From NCBI GenBank assembly GCA_031178645.1, contig JAPSIP010000010.1, forward strand, positions 1 through 14,308: DNA of 14,308 bases. Direction: 5' to 3'. Source of the stretch: Paracoccus sp. (in: a-proteobacteria) (lineage in GTDB: Bacteria; Pseudomonadota; Alphaproteobacteria; Rhodobacterales; Rhodobacteraceae). The translations under genes and the position numbers were made by a program. Positions within the stretch are counted from its first letter, which is position 1; every line of letters starts with the position of its first letter. The notes beneath the pieces are model-generated. The model saw nothing but the letters and a program-made list of their open reading frames with translations, was not told the DNA's origin and did not search any database. Below, piece after piece: positions 1-7,162 of the stretch.

Positions 1-1
1 C

Positions 2-136
2 TGTCCCCATCCCCCGCCAGGGCGAGCCGATCCCGCGCCCCTGCGCATCCAGTCATGCGACCGGCTGCTGGCGCTCGGCTGGAAGCCTGGCGGAATGGCA
101 AAACTGCGCGCCTCCCTGCCCCATCTACTGTGCTGA
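2..136 (+). CDS. Possible 3' end of an unidentified plus-strand gene (partial)
   Basis: One plus-strand frame is open from the left edge to a TGA at 134-136. Its last 30 or so codons, from about base 41, mostly end in G or C, as in the real genes of this window. The visible tail includes CDRLLALGWKP. This loosely recalls the C-terminal 'RLxALGWxP' segment of NAD-dependent sugar-nucleotide epimerases, but it is too short to assign a function. The first part of the frame is proline-rich and has poorer codon use. A neighbouring frame reads GEPIPR at about 24-41, so a frameshifted or decayed end is possible. The tail would converge on cobT, with the double hairpin between them serving as terminator. 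It may also be non-coding. Confidence 0.28.
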   Translation, partial: CPHPPPGRADPAPLRIQSCDRLLALGWKPGGMAKLRASLPHLLC

Positions 137-192
137 AATATCCTCGGGGGTAGGACGCCCCAGGCGTCCGCAGGGGGTCCGAGGACCCCCTG
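135..192. repeat. Double-hairpin intergenic element / bidirectional terminator downstream of cobT
   Basis: Two perfect inverted repeats lie 1 base apart. The first is GGACGCC (153-159) with GGCGTCC (163-169), a 7-bp stem with a 3-nt loop. The second is CAGGGGGTCC (171-180) with GGACCCCCTG (183-192), a 10-bp arm with only 2 nt between the arms. Both are preceded on the plus strand by GAAATATCCTCGGGGGTA (135-152), which reads TACCCCCGAGGATATTTC on the minus strand. From memory, that block followed by GC-rich hairpins recurs in intergenic regions of Rhodobacteraceae genomes, like a REP element. There is no U-run, so classic intrinsic termination is uncertain. The position between convergent gene ends fits transcription termination or mRNA 3'-end protection. 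Confidence 0.6.
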
Positions 193-211
193 TCCGTCAA
201 TGTAGCAAGCG

Positions 212-2080
212 TCAGGCCCGACGGATCGATGCCATGCCCAGAACCCGCGCCCGCTTGCGCGGATCGCTGTCGAACAAGGCCGCCAATTGTTCGGTGATCG
301 CGCCTGCCAACTGATCCGCGTCGGTGATCGTGACCGCGCGTTCGTAATAGCGCGTCACGTCATGGCCGATGCCGATCGCCAGCAACTCGACCATGCGCTT
401 CTTCTCGACCATGGCGATGACGTCGCGCAGGTGCTTTTCCAGATAGTTCGCCGGGTTGACGGACAAGGTCGAATCATCGACCGGCGCACCGTCGGAAATC
501 ACCATCAGGATCTTGCGCGCTTCTGACCGGCGGACCAGCCGCTTGTGGGCCCATTCCAGGGCCTCGCCGTCGATGTTTTCCTTGAGCAAGCCTTCCTTCA
601 TCATCAGGCCCAAGTTCGGCCGCACCCGGCGCCAAGGCGCGTCGGCCGACTTGTAGATGATGTGCCGCAGGTCGTTCAGCCGGCCCGGCTGCGCGGGGCG
701 GCCTGCCTGCAACCATGCCTCGCGCGACTGGCCGCCCTTCCAGGCGCGGGTGGTGAAGCCCAGGATCTCGACCTTGACGCTGCAGCGTTCCAGCGTGCGG
801 GCCAGCACGTCGGCACAGATCGCCGCAATGCTGATGGGCCGGCCGCGCATCGACCCCGAATTGTCGATCAGCAGGGTCACCACGGTGTCGCGGAACTCGG
901 TATCTTTCTCGACCTTGAAGGACAGCGGTGTCGTCGGGTTCGCCACAACCCGTGCCAGGCGGCCTGCGTCCAGCACGCCTTCTTCCTTGTCGAATTCCCA
1001 GCTTCGGTTCTGCTGGGCCTGCAAGCGGCGCTGCAGCTTGTTGGCCAGCCGCGACACGGCCCCGCGCAAGGGTTCCAGCTGCTTGTCCAGATAGGCCCGC
1101 AGCCGTTCCTGTTCAGCCGGGTCCGCCAGATCCTCGGCCCGGATTTCCTCGTCCCAGGTCTGGGCGAAGATCTTGTAATCCGCGCTCGCCTCGCTGACCG
1201 GGGGCGGCAGGTCGGGCGGGGTTTCCGACTCGGGCATCTCGGCCTCGTCGGTCAGCTGCTCGTCGGACTGGTCGTCCATGCTGACCTGGGCCTGGCGCTC
1301 GTCCTGCTGCTGTTCCTGGGACTGTTCGGGCGAGGCCTCGGCATCCTCGCTGTCGTCCTGGTCGCGGGACTGGTTGTCGCCCGCCTCCTCGTCCTGCTCG
1401 GCGTTCTCGTCGGCGTCGTCCTCGTCCGGCTGGTCGGGATCGTCGCCCAACTGGTCGGCATAGCCCAGGTCGCTGATGACCTGCCGCGACAGGCGTGCGA
1501 AGGCCGCCTGGTCGGCAAGCACCTCGTTCACATGCGCTAGGGAACCGCCCGCCTGCTGTTCCACGAAGGGGCGCCACAGGTCGGCCACATGCTGCGCGCC
1601 GCCGGGAAGCTGCCGACCCGTCGCGGCCTGGCGCAAGATATAGCCCGCAGCCACGGCCAGCGGCGCGTCAGCAGGCGCTTTGATCTGGGCATAGCCCTTC
1701 TTTTCGGCATCGGCGCCGATGCGGGCATCGATGTTGGACAGCGCGCCCGGCATGTCACGCGCGCCAAGCGCCTCGCAGCGCGCGGTTTCCATCGCCTCGT
1801 AAAGCTCTCGAGCCATGGGGCCGGCGGGGGCAAAGCGGGCATGGGTCGCGGCATTGTGGTGGCGCATCCGCATCGCCAGGGCATCGGCAGTCCCGCGGGC
1901 CTGCAGCACCTCGTCCCGGCCCATGCGGCGGCTGACCTGCGGCAGACGCATCGTGTCGCCCGCCACGCCCGAAGGATCGGCGCTGAAGGTCACGTTCAGG
2001 TCCCGGTCGTCGGCCAGGGCACGGGTCGCCTCGGACAAGGCCTTCTTGAATGGGTCGGCGGGGTTGTCGGACTTTTTCAT
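212..2080 (-). CDS. cobT: Cobaltochelatase subunit CobT
   Basis: This is a 622-aa subunit of the ATP-dependent CobN-CobS-CobT complex. The complex inserts cobalt into hydrogenobyrinic acid a,c-diamide in the aerobic cobalamin pathway, in the cytoplasm. The protein begins [20 protein letters not shown] and has a helical N-terminal region. A very acidic low-complexity middle spans about residues 212-295 and is rich in Asp, Glu and Gln. A C-terminal von Willebrand factor A domain carries a MIDAS motif, D406-N-S408-G-S410-M. In the family this domain works with the AAA+ ATPase CobS. The start at 2080 gives the normal family length; a 24-residue extension is possible but reads into the intergenic region. 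No Shine-Dalgarno sequence precedes this ATG. cobS, often the upstream neighbour, is absent: the next gene upstream is divergent, so cobT must have its own promoter in 2081-2232. Identification is firm. Confidence 0.95.
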   Translation of the reverse strand: MKKSDNPADPFKKALSEATRALADDRDLNVTFSADPSGVAGDTMRLPQVSRRMGRDEVLQARGTADALAMRMRHHNAATHARFAPAGPMARELYEAMETARCEALGARDMPGALSNIDARIGADAEKKGYAQIKAPADAPLAVAAGYILRQAATGRQLPGGAQHVADLWRPFVEQQAGGSLAHVNEVLADQAAFARLSRQVISDLGYADQLGDDPDQPDEDDADENAEQDEEAGDNQSRDQDDSEDAEASPEQSQEQQQDERQAQVSMDDQSDEQLTDEAEMPESETPPDLPPPVSEASADYKIFAQTWDEEIRAEDLADPAEQERLRAYLDKQLEPLRGAVSRLANKLQRRLQAQQNRSWEFDKEEGVLDAGRLARVVANPTTPLSFKVEKDTEFRDTVVTLLIDNSGSMRGRPISIAAICADVLARTLERCSVKVEILGFTTRAWKGGQSREAWLQAGRPAQPGRLNDLRHIIYKSADAPWRRVRPNLGLMMKEGLLKENIDGEALEWAHKRLVRRSEARKILMVISDGAPVDDSTLSVNPANYLEKHLRDVIAMVEKKRMVELLAIGIGHDVTRYYERAVTITDADQLAGAITEQLAALFDSDPRKRARVLGMASIRRA

Positions 2081-2118
2081 AAGGATTGATAGAACACCGC
2101 CGCGCGCATCAGGCAAGG

Positions 2119-2128
2119 GCACATGTGC
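2119..2128. promoter_or_regulatory. 10-bp palindrome between cobT and the flavin reductase gene
   Basis: GCACATGTGC is a perfect palindrome in the 152-bp divergent intergenic region, 38 bp upstream of the cobT ATG. It could be a dimeric regulator site acting on cobT or on both genes. A 10-bp palindrome in GC-rich DNA can arise by chance, and I recognise no specific regulator consensus. No convincing promoter for the flavin reductase gene is visible in this gap. Confidence 0.2.
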
Positions 2129-2217
2129 GCGAATGCAGGCGGGCCTGTGCATTGCCGCGCGCCGAAAGGACGAACCAAGCCCGGCGACTGAGGTTATGCT
2201 GGCCGCGCCATCACAAG

Positions 2218-2224
2218 AAAAGGA
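2218..2224 (+). promoter_or_regulatory. Ribosome binding site that fixes the flavin reductase start
   Basis: AAAAGGA lies 8 nt before the ATG at 2233. It selects that ATG over an upstream in-frame start at 2086, which would add 49 residues of non-conserved Arg- and His-rich sequence overlapping the cobT upstream region. Confidence 0.7.
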
Positions 2225-2232
2225 CGACGGAC

Positions 2233-2814
2233 ATGACCAAGCCGCGGATCGGCATCATCATCAGCTCAACCCGTGACACCCGCTTTGCCGACAAGCCCGC
2301 GCAGTGGCTGCTGGACAAGGTGAAGGACCACCCCGACCTGGATTTCACATTGATCGACCTGCGCTATCAGGACCTGCCCTTCTTCAACGAAGCCGCCTCG
2401 AACCTGTGGATGCCGTCCAGCGATCCGCGCGCCGTCACCTGGCAGGAAAAGCTTGCGGGCTTCGACGGCTTCGTCTTCGTGGTGGCGGAATATAATCGGT
2501 CCATCACCGGGGCGCTGAAGAACGCGCTCGACCAGGCCTACAAGGAATGGAACCGCAAGCCGTTCGGCGCGCTCGCCTATGGCAGCATGGGCGGCGCCCG
2601 TGCCCTGGAACATCTGCGCCTGATCGGGATCGAGCTTCAGATGGTGCCCTTGCGCAACGCCGTCCATATCGGCGCAGGAGATTTCTTCAAGGTTTCCCCC
2701 CTTGGATCAAATGCCCCGATGAGCGAGATCGAGGGGAACCTGGTAGGATCGTTGAATGCCATGCTGGAAGAACTGGCCTGGTGGGCAAAGACCTTGCAGG
2801 CAGCCAGAGCCTGA
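2233..2814 (+). CDS. NAD(P)H-dependent FMN reductase family protein
   Basis: This 193-aa flavodoxin-fold oxidoreductase (FMN_red family, PF03358) probably reduces FMN, quinones, azo compounds or similar substrates with NAD(P)H, in the cytoplasm. The N-terminal GIIISSTR (residues 7-14) is the phosphate-binding loop for the flavin. EYN (86-88) followed by LKNALD (95-100) matches the family's flavin-isoalloxazine segment 'PEYNxSxxGxLKNALD'. YGSMGG (116-121) is the conserved turn after the fourth strand. No signal peptide or membrane segment is seen. The gene stands alone on the plus strand, divergent from cobT and convergent with the PopZ-like gene. A link to corrin chemistry is tempting, because the aerobic B12 pathway needs a flavin-dependent cob(II)yrinate reductase. 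However, that enzyme is a different family, so the substrate stays unassigned. Confidence 0.88.
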   Translation: MTKPRIGIIISSTRDTRFADKPAQWLLDKVKDHPDLDFTLIDLRYQDLPFFNEAASNLWMPSSDPRAVTWQEKLAGFDGFVFVVAEYNRSITGALKNALDQAYKEWNRKPFGALAYGSMGGARALEHLRLIGIELQMVPLRNAVHIGAGDFFKVSPLGSNAPMSEIEGNLVGSLNAMLEELAWWAKTLQAARA

Positions 2815-2823
2815 CATCCGGAT

Positions 2824-2849
2824 CGGGCAGCACCGCAGGGCGCTGCCCG
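2824..2849. terminator. Hairpin shared by convergent flavin reductase and PopZ-like genes
   Basis: CGGGCAGC (2824-2831) pairs perfectly with GCTGCCCG (2842-2849), giving an 8-bp GC-rich stem with a 10-nt loop. It lies in the 42-bp gap between two convergent stop codons. On the plus strand it is followed by TCTTGGTTC, a moderately T-rich run. On the minus strand the tract is less T-rich. It probably serves as a terminator for the plus-strand gene and possibly for both. Confidence 0.65.
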
Positions 2850-2856
2850 TCTTGGT

Positions 2857-3726
2857 TCAGAAGCGGTCCAAGTGTGCGTCGATGGCGGCGGCGATCTCGC
2901 GCCGGATCACGGCCCGCAGGTTGGCCGAGAACCGCTGGCCCAGTTCGCCGTTCAGTTCCTCCTGCACCATCTCGCGCAGAAGCTCGCGGATCGCGCGGTC
3001 CTCGTCGTCGGGGTCAGCCTCGGCGCGCTGTTCGGCATCAAAGGCCGCAGCCTCGGCGGCCAGATGGGCGACTGTGTCGACAGCGGCGTGGTCGGGCGAC
3101 ATGACCCAGCCCGAGATACGCTGTTCGGACGGCTTGGGTGCGGCAAGGATCACCAGCTTCGGTTCCTCGATCTCGGGCCGCATCCGGGCCTTCCAGTCGA
3201 AGGCTTCCGCGAAATCGTCCTCGTCCTCGGCGCTGTCGTCGACAAGGGCCGAGAAGCTGTCGGCCACAGGGGCGGGTGCGGCTTCGGCCTGCGGCGCGGC
3301 TTCGCGAAGCTCGGGGCGCAGCCAGGAACGCCAGCCGGACGCCTTGGGCGCTTCGGGCTGCTCGACCCGCCGCTCGGCCCCAAGGCGCAGGGGGGCTGCG
3401 TCCGCAGAGGGAACGATCTCGGGCCGGGCGCGGAGGATGAATTGCGGGACGGGCGGCGTCTCGACCACCTCCTCCACCGCCGGGGCCGGCGCGGGACGGA
3501 CGGCTGTTTCCACCATCTGCCGGGCAAGCGCCGCGTTGCCGCCGTAACGGCGGGCCAGAAACTCGCCCGCGTCGTCCTGCACCAGGCCCGTGCGGTCGGC
3601 GCGGATGCTGTCGCGGGCGGAGCTGAGCGCATCGTCATCCGCGATCATGCGGCGGATCGCGGTCAGGACATCGCCAATGTCTTCGGAAAGGCGGGCGGCG
3701 TTCTGCGAGAAGCGGGGATCACCCAT
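2857..3726 (-). CDS. PopZ-like polar-organising protein (DUF2497-like), long disordered middle
   Basis: This 289-aa protein has the three-part plan of PopZ, the self-assembling polar scaffold that anchors ParB-parS and client proteins in Caulobacter. The N-terminal segment IGDVLTAIRRMIADDDA (17-33) resembles the PopZ client-binding helix, remembered as MEEILASIRRIISEDDA. The middle (about 75-240) is rich in Ala, Pro and Glu, low in complexity and probably disordered. The C-terminal helices (244-289, starting RAIRELLREMVQEEL) resemble the PopZ oligomerisation helices. It is longer than Caulobacter PopZ (about 177 aa). Its place 23 nt after a tolC-family gene and downstream of a pcm-like gene matches the alphaproteobacterial popZ neighbourhood as I recall it, where popZ sits next to a type I secretion outer-membrane gene. 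The RPE(I/L) motif occurs three times, at 101, 137 and 183. Homology is inferred by eye from short segments; an unrelated low-complexity protein remains possible. Confidence 0.65.
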   Translation of the reverse strand: MGDPRFSQNAARLSEDIGDVLTAIRRMIADDDALSSARDSIRADRTGLVQDDAGEFLARRYGGNAALARQMVETAVRPAPAPAVEEVVETPPVPQFILRARPEIVPSADAAPLRLGAERRVEQPEAPKASGWRSWLRPELREAAPQAEAAPAPVADSFSALVDDSAEDEDDFAEAFDWKARMRPEIEEPKLVILAAPKPSEQRISGWVMSPDHAAVDTVAHLAAEAAAFDAEQRAEADPDDEDRAIRELLREMVQEELNGELGQRFSANLRAVIRREIAAAIDAHLDRF

Positions 3727-3749
3727 GGTGCCCCCCGCCGTTCAGGGCA

Positions 3750-5150
3750 TCAGTCGCGCCCGATCGCGCGCAAGACGCGGTCAAGGCTTTCGCCCTGCTT
3801 GCTGGTGTAAGGCGCGTCGCGCACGGCGTTGTAGTACTGCGAAGGGTCATAGGTCGGAATCCCCAGGTTCAGGTGTTCTACCGTAAGACGACCCATAGCA
3901 GCCAGAAGTTGATAATGTGCTAACTGGAGCTGCGCTTCCGCCGTGATCTTGTCGGCGCGGGCTTCCAGAAGCGATTGTTCCGCGTCCAGCACGTCCAGCG
4001 TGGTCCGCGCGCCAAGCGCCGCTTCCTCGCGCACGCCGTTATAGGCTTGCTGGGCTGCAGAGATCTGTTCGTCGATGGCGCTGATCTGCGCGCGCGCCAC
4101 GGTGATATTGGCCCATGATTCGCCGACCTGCTGGCTGATCTGGCGGGACACGTTCAGCAGCACCGACCGCGCCTGATCCCGCTGGGCCATTGCCTGGCGG
4201 TGCTGGGCGGGCAGCCGGCCGCCGGAGTAAATCGTCTGGCTCATGGTCAGGCCGACCGAGGCGCTGTCGCGGGTATCGTCGCCACCGCCCAGCGTGGCCT
4301 GCGGGCTGCGCGTGAGGCCTGCCCCGATATTGCCCGTCAGCCGGGGGTTACGCTCGGCCGCTGCGGCGGCGACGCCCAGTTCGGCGGCCGCGGCGCGGCG
4401 CTGCGCCTGCGCGATCAGGGGGTGGTTGCGCTGTCCGATGGCCCGCGCCTCGTCGACCGAGCCCGGCAGCCTCGGCAACGGCGGGGGCGCGTCCAGCCGA
4501 CCGGGCAACCGCCCCGTCGCCGCCAGATAGCTTTCGCGCGCGATTTCCAGGTCACCCTGCGCCGAAGCCAGCCCCGCCTGGGTCTGCGCCAGTTGCGCAT
4601 CGGCAAGGGCCACGTCGGTCACGGTGATCTCGCCCACATCGAAACGGTCCTGCGCGGCCTGGCGTTCGCGGGACAGAACCTCGACCGAGTTCTGTTGCAG
4701 GGCAACCCGCTCGCTCGCCTGCCTGATGTCGAAAAAGGCGACCGTGGCAGCCAGCAGGATATCCTGTTCGACCGCGACAAGGCCCTGGCGGGCGGCAAGA
4801 ACCTGCTCCTTGACGGCGTCGATCGCCAGTTGCGACCGGCCCCAGTCGTAAAGGGTCATCTGCGCGCCGATCTGCAGGCTGGTTGAACGCGAGGTGGTAT
4901 AGCCCGTCAGGCCTTCGGCCCGCTGCACGGTATGGCTTGCGGTCCATTCGATCACCGGGCGCAGCGCAGAGATTGCGATGGCCACCTCTTCGTCGGCGGC
5001 GCGCAGCACGGCACGGTTCTGTTCGATCAGCGCGGAATGGCGATAGGCGGCGACCATCGTGTCGGCCAGCGACTCGGCCATCGCAGACTGCCCGCCCAGG
5101 GCCATGACCGCGCCAAGGGCAAATCCGCCAAGGATGCGCAGCCCCCTCAT
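3750..5150 (-). CDS. tolC: TolC family outer-membrane efflux/secretion channel
   Basis: This 466-aa outer-membrane channel protein forms a trimeric beta-barrel and periplasmic alpha-helical tunnel for tripartite efflux pumps or type I secretion. The N-terminus [20 protein letters not shown]...AMA is a Sec signal peptide with probable cleavage after Ala25. Two repeats of the outer-membrane efflux protein domain (PF02321) follow, made of long Ala-, Gln- and Glu-rich helices. Each contains the usual glycine-turn stretch (for example [14 protein letters not shown] and [14 protein letters not shown]). The start codon overlaps the pcm-like stop by 4 nt (ATGA), so the two are translationally coupled. 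No membrane-fusion protein or inner-membrane pump gene is in the window, so this is an orphan, probably general-purpose TolC shared by several transporters. In Caulobacter a homologue at this position serves S-layer export; that use is not implied here. Confidence 0.92.
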   Translation of the reverse strand: MRGLRILGGFALGAVMALGGQSAMAESLADTMVAAYRHSALIEQNRAVLRAADEEVAIAISALRPVIEWTASHTVQRAEGLTGYTTSRSTSLQIGAQMTLYDWGRSQLAIDAVKEQVLAARQGLVAVEQDILLAATVAFFDIRQASERVALQQNSVEVLSRERQAAQDRFDVGEITVTDVALADAQLAQTQAGLASAQGDLEIARESYLAATGRLPGRLDAPPPLPRLPGSVDEARAIGQRNHPLIAQAQRRAAAAELGVAAAAAERNPRLTGNIGAGLTRSPQATLGGGDDTRDSASVGLTMSQTIYSGGRLPAQHRQAMAQRDQARSVLLNVSRQISQQVGESWANITVARAQISAIDEQISAAQQAYNGVREEAALGARTTLDVLDAEQSLLEARADKITAEAQLQLAHYQLLAAMGRLTVEHLNLGIPTYDPSQYYNAVRDAPYTSKQGESLDRVLRAIGRD

Positions 5151-5800
5151 AGCGAGAAACTCCGGGCGCGTTGGAAGCCGGGAAGCAGGGGCGCGCCCGC
5201 GTTGAAGCCATAGCGCCAGACGACCCGCCCACCGAAGCAGTGACCGATGCGGACCACGCCAAGCGCGCCTTCCAGGAACAGCGCGGCGATGCGCCCGCCT
5301 TCCTTCAACTGGGCCAGGATCGCGGGGGGAACCTCTTCGACGCCGCCATTGATCAGGATCGCGTCATAGGGGGCCTGTCGGGCCGCTCCTTGCGCCAGGG
5401 GCGCGTTCAGCACCGCGACGTTGAACACGCCCGCCTCGGATAGGCGCCGTTCGGATTCGGCGGCCATTTCGGCGCTTTCCTCGATGGCGACGACGGTCTG
5501 GACCAGGCGCGCCAGGACGGCGGCCGAATATCCATAGCCGCAGCCCAGATCCAGGACCAGGTCGTCCGGCTGCAGATCCAGCATGTCGATCATCTTGCCC
5601 AGGGTGCGCGGCTCCAGCACCACCCGGCCACCGCCAAGATCCAGGTTTTCGCCCGTATAGGCCACCGCGCGGCGGGAAGCGGGAACGAAATCCTCCATCG
5701 GGACCGCCAGCATGGCCTCGATCACGGGGAACTTGGTGACATCATTGGGGCGAACCTGCGTGTCCACCATCATGGTGCGACGCGTGGCGAAATCGCTCAT
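5147..5800 (-). CDS. Protein-L-isoaspartate O-methyltransferase family protein (Pcm-like, divergent active site)
   Basis: This is a 217-aa cytoplasmic SAM-dependent methyltransferase of the PIMT family (PF01135). Motif I is [18 protein letters not shown], with the glycine loop at residues 84-90. [12 protein letters not shown] (151-162) corresponds to the family's post-II segment before 'L.GGR'. True PIMT repairs isoaspartyl residues using a conserved T-I-S-(Q/A)-P loop. Here the equivalent reads T66-L-G68-K, so the catalytic serine appears to be glycine and repair activity is doubtful. The [18 protein letters not shown] start, with AGAGG at 5810-5814 nine nt upstream, supports 5800 rather than Met10. 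It is the first gene of the pcm-tolC-popZ-like operon and overlaps tolC by 4 nt. Its constant pairing with tolC in the group suggests an envelope-related rather than repair role (inference). Confidence 0.82.
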   Translation of the reverse strand: MSDFATRRTMMVDTQVRPNDVTKFPVIEAMLAVPMEDFVPASRRAVAYTGENLDLGGGRVVLEPRTLGKMIDMLDLQPDDLVLDLGCGYGYSAAVLARLVQTVVAIEESAEMAAESERRLSEAGVFNVAVLNAPLAQGAARQAPYDAILINGGVEEVPPAILAQLKEGGRIAALFLEGALGVVRIGHCFGGRVVWRYGFNAGAPLLPGFQRARSFSL

Positions 5801-5877
5801 CTCTGGGAACCTCTGCGAGCTGCTTTAGGGCTTATTGCCACGATTCCGGGGGTCCCGCAACGCTGCACGTTCCCGTC

Positions 5878-5906
5878 TTGCAAGCCGCGCGGCGTTCCTC
5901 TATTCC
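5878..5906 (+). promoter_or_regulatory. Candidate sigma70 promoter for tRNA-Cys
   Basis: TTGCAA (5878-5883) and TATTCC (5901-5906) are separated by 17 bp, with a predicted start about 10 nt before the mature tRNA 5' end. The -35 matches 4 of 6 and the -10 matches 3 of 6 consensus bases. The position is right for a tRNA gene, but this has not been scored against background. Confidence 0.42.
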
Positions 5907-5922
5907 ATGCCTACCTTTCGGC

Positions 5923-5996
5923 GGCGGGTTGGCGGAGAGGTTACGCAGCGGATTGCAAATCCGTGAAGACCGGTTCGATTCCGGTACCCGCCTCCA
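5923..5996 (+). tRNA. tRNA-Cys (anticodon GCA)
   Basis: A complete cloverleaf can be drawn by eye. The acceptor stem GGCGGGT pairs with ACCCGCC (7 bp). The D stem is GCG/CGC, 3 bp. The anticodon stem GCGGA/TCCGT holds loop TTGCAAA, with GCA at 5955-5957 preceded by U33. The T stem ACCGG/CCGGT holds loop TTCGATT. Discriminator U and an encoded CCA (5994-5996) follow. It reads UGC and UGU cysteine codons. It lies in the gap between two minus-strand operons and points towards the convergent opgC end. GGGG-TTT-CCCC directly after CCA (5997-6007) is a weak possible terminator. Confidence 0.97.
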
Positions 5997-6028
5997 GGGG
6001 TTTCCCCCATTCAACGGATAACGGCCCT

Positions 6029-7162
6029 TCAGGCCTTGGTTTCGCGCCGGAATCTGACAGACATCTGCCAGGGCGCGCCATAGGTCAGCCACAGCGCCGA
6101 GACCCACCACAGCGCCACCATCGCCCAGACATCGACCGCCATGCGGCGCAGGATGCCCTGATCCAGCGGGTTCATCTGGAAGGCATCTCCCAGCACCGAC
6201 AGAAGCACGCAGGCGAGAAAGGAAAACAGCCCGCCCCGGCCGATCTGCTGCAGGGCCACACCCAGGCGGCTTGCGGCCATGCGCTCCATGATCCCGGCCA
6301 GGGGAACGGCGACCAGCCAGCTTGCGCCCATGATCGCCATGTAGCGGGTGCCGTCCAGGTCCCATTTGCCGATCTCGCCCCCATAGATCAGGCGCAGCGC
6401 GTCGCGGAAGGGAAGCGCGGGCTCGCCGATCTTGGCGCCGATGATGATGGCCGTGCCGAACAGGAACATGCCCGTGGACAGGACCGTCAGCAGCCTGCGG
6501 TACTGCATCAGCGCCGGCATGACCTGCTTGCGGAACAGGCCCATGGCGATGCCGGAAAAGAACAGCATCTGCCAGCCGAAGGGGTTGAACAGCAGCCCGC
6601 CAAGGCGGTGGTTGGGCACAAAGGCGTTCAGCACTGGCGCAAAGCACCACAGAACAAAGGATCCGGCGGCGAAGCTGACCGGATAGCGCAGCAACAGCGG
6701 CACCAGGAACGGGACCGAGGCCAGCAGGATCACATACACCGCCAGCACGTCCAGCAGGTTCGGCTGCAGCCACATGCTGGCCAGGACGCCGAAGAAGCCG
6801 ATCGGGTTTTCCAGCACCCAGACCGCATATTGGTGCCAGATCGCCGTGTGGTCCATGTCCAGGGCCAGCAGCCCGGCCGAGACAAGCGCCATCAGCATTC
6901 CGCCGAAGACCAGGGCGCGCCAGACCTCGAAGGCGCGGCGGCCAAAGCGCCATTGCGCGGCGCGGCGGCTCTGTCTGGTTTCGACCGATAGCCAGACCAT
7001 GCCGACCAGGAAGCCCGACAACAGCACGAACAGTTCCGCCGCATCGAAGATCGAGAAATTGGCCAGCGTGAACCACCGCAATTCCGAGACCGGCATATGG
7101 TCCAGCATGATGCATACAAGCGCGTATCCGCGCAGCATATCCAGTGCGATCAGCCGCTTCAT
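6029..7162 (-). CDS. opgC: OpgC, periplasmic glucan succinyl/acyltransferase membrane protein
   Basis: This is a 377-aa inner-membrane protein of the OpgC family (PF10129), related to acyltransferase-3 enzymes. In Rhodobacter sphaeroides OpgC succinylates osmoregulated periplasmic glucans, adding negative charge. It begins MKRLIALDMLRGYALVCIMLDHM, where the 'LDxLRGxAL...DH' pattern is the family signature. AELFVLLSGFLVGMV follows, and hydrophobic segments spread along the whole length give about ten membrane spans. The ATG at 7162 overlaps the opgH TGA (ATGA), which favours it over a GTG six codons upstream at 7180. It is the last gene of opgG-opgH-opgC. The stop codon is 32 bp from the convergent tRNA-Cys gene. 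A short GGCC/GGCC inverted repeat spans the stop; no strong terminator is seen. Confidence 0.92.
   Translation of the reverse strand: MKRLIALDMLRGYALVCIMLDHMPVSELRWFTLANFSIFDAAELFVLLSGFLVGMVWLSVETRQSRRAAQWRFGRRAFEVWRALVFGGMLMALVSAGLLALDMDHTAIWHQYAVWVLENPIGFFGVLASMWLQPNLLDVLAVYVILLASVPFLVPLLLRYPVSFAAGSFVLWCFAPVLNAFVPNHRLGGLLFNPFGWQMLFFSGIAMGLFRKQVMPALMQYRRLLTVLSTGMFLFGTAIIIGAKIGEPALPFRDALRLIYGGEIGKWDLDGTRYMAIMGASWLVAVPLAGIMERMAASRLGVALQQIGRGGLFSFLACVLLSVLGDAFQMNPLDQGILRRMAVDVWAMVALWWVSALWLTYGAPWQMSVRFRRETKA

Noticed and set aside
1196..1447. Tandem repeat or minisatellite in the middle of cobT
   Set aside because: The bases look repetitive because of Asp, Glu and Gln codons, but no fixed unit repeats. 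An acidic low-complexity linker is normal for CobT.
545..1540. Long plus-strand open frame (331 codons) opposite cobT
   Set aside because: It lies opposite the acidic repeat-like part of cobT, where Asp and Glu codons read as hydrophobic Val and Leu runs on the other strand. It has no ribosome binding site and no recognisable domain, and CobT itself is certain.
2081..2152. 24-residue N-terminal extension of CobT
   Set aside because: The extension is not family-like, and the ATG at 2080 gives the usual start [13 protein letters not shown] and length. The lack of a Shine-Dalgarno leaves slight doubt.
2872..3810. 312-codon plus-strand frame opposite the PopZ-like gene
   Set aside because: The minus-strand frame has operon spacing after tolC and PopZ-like ends. 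The plus-strand frame has neither context nor motifs and crosses the tolC end.
5997..6028. Integration (att) site at the tRNA-Cys 3' end
   Set aside because: No integrase gene, mobile gene or duplicate of the tRNA 3' end was found in the window; opgC follows immediately.
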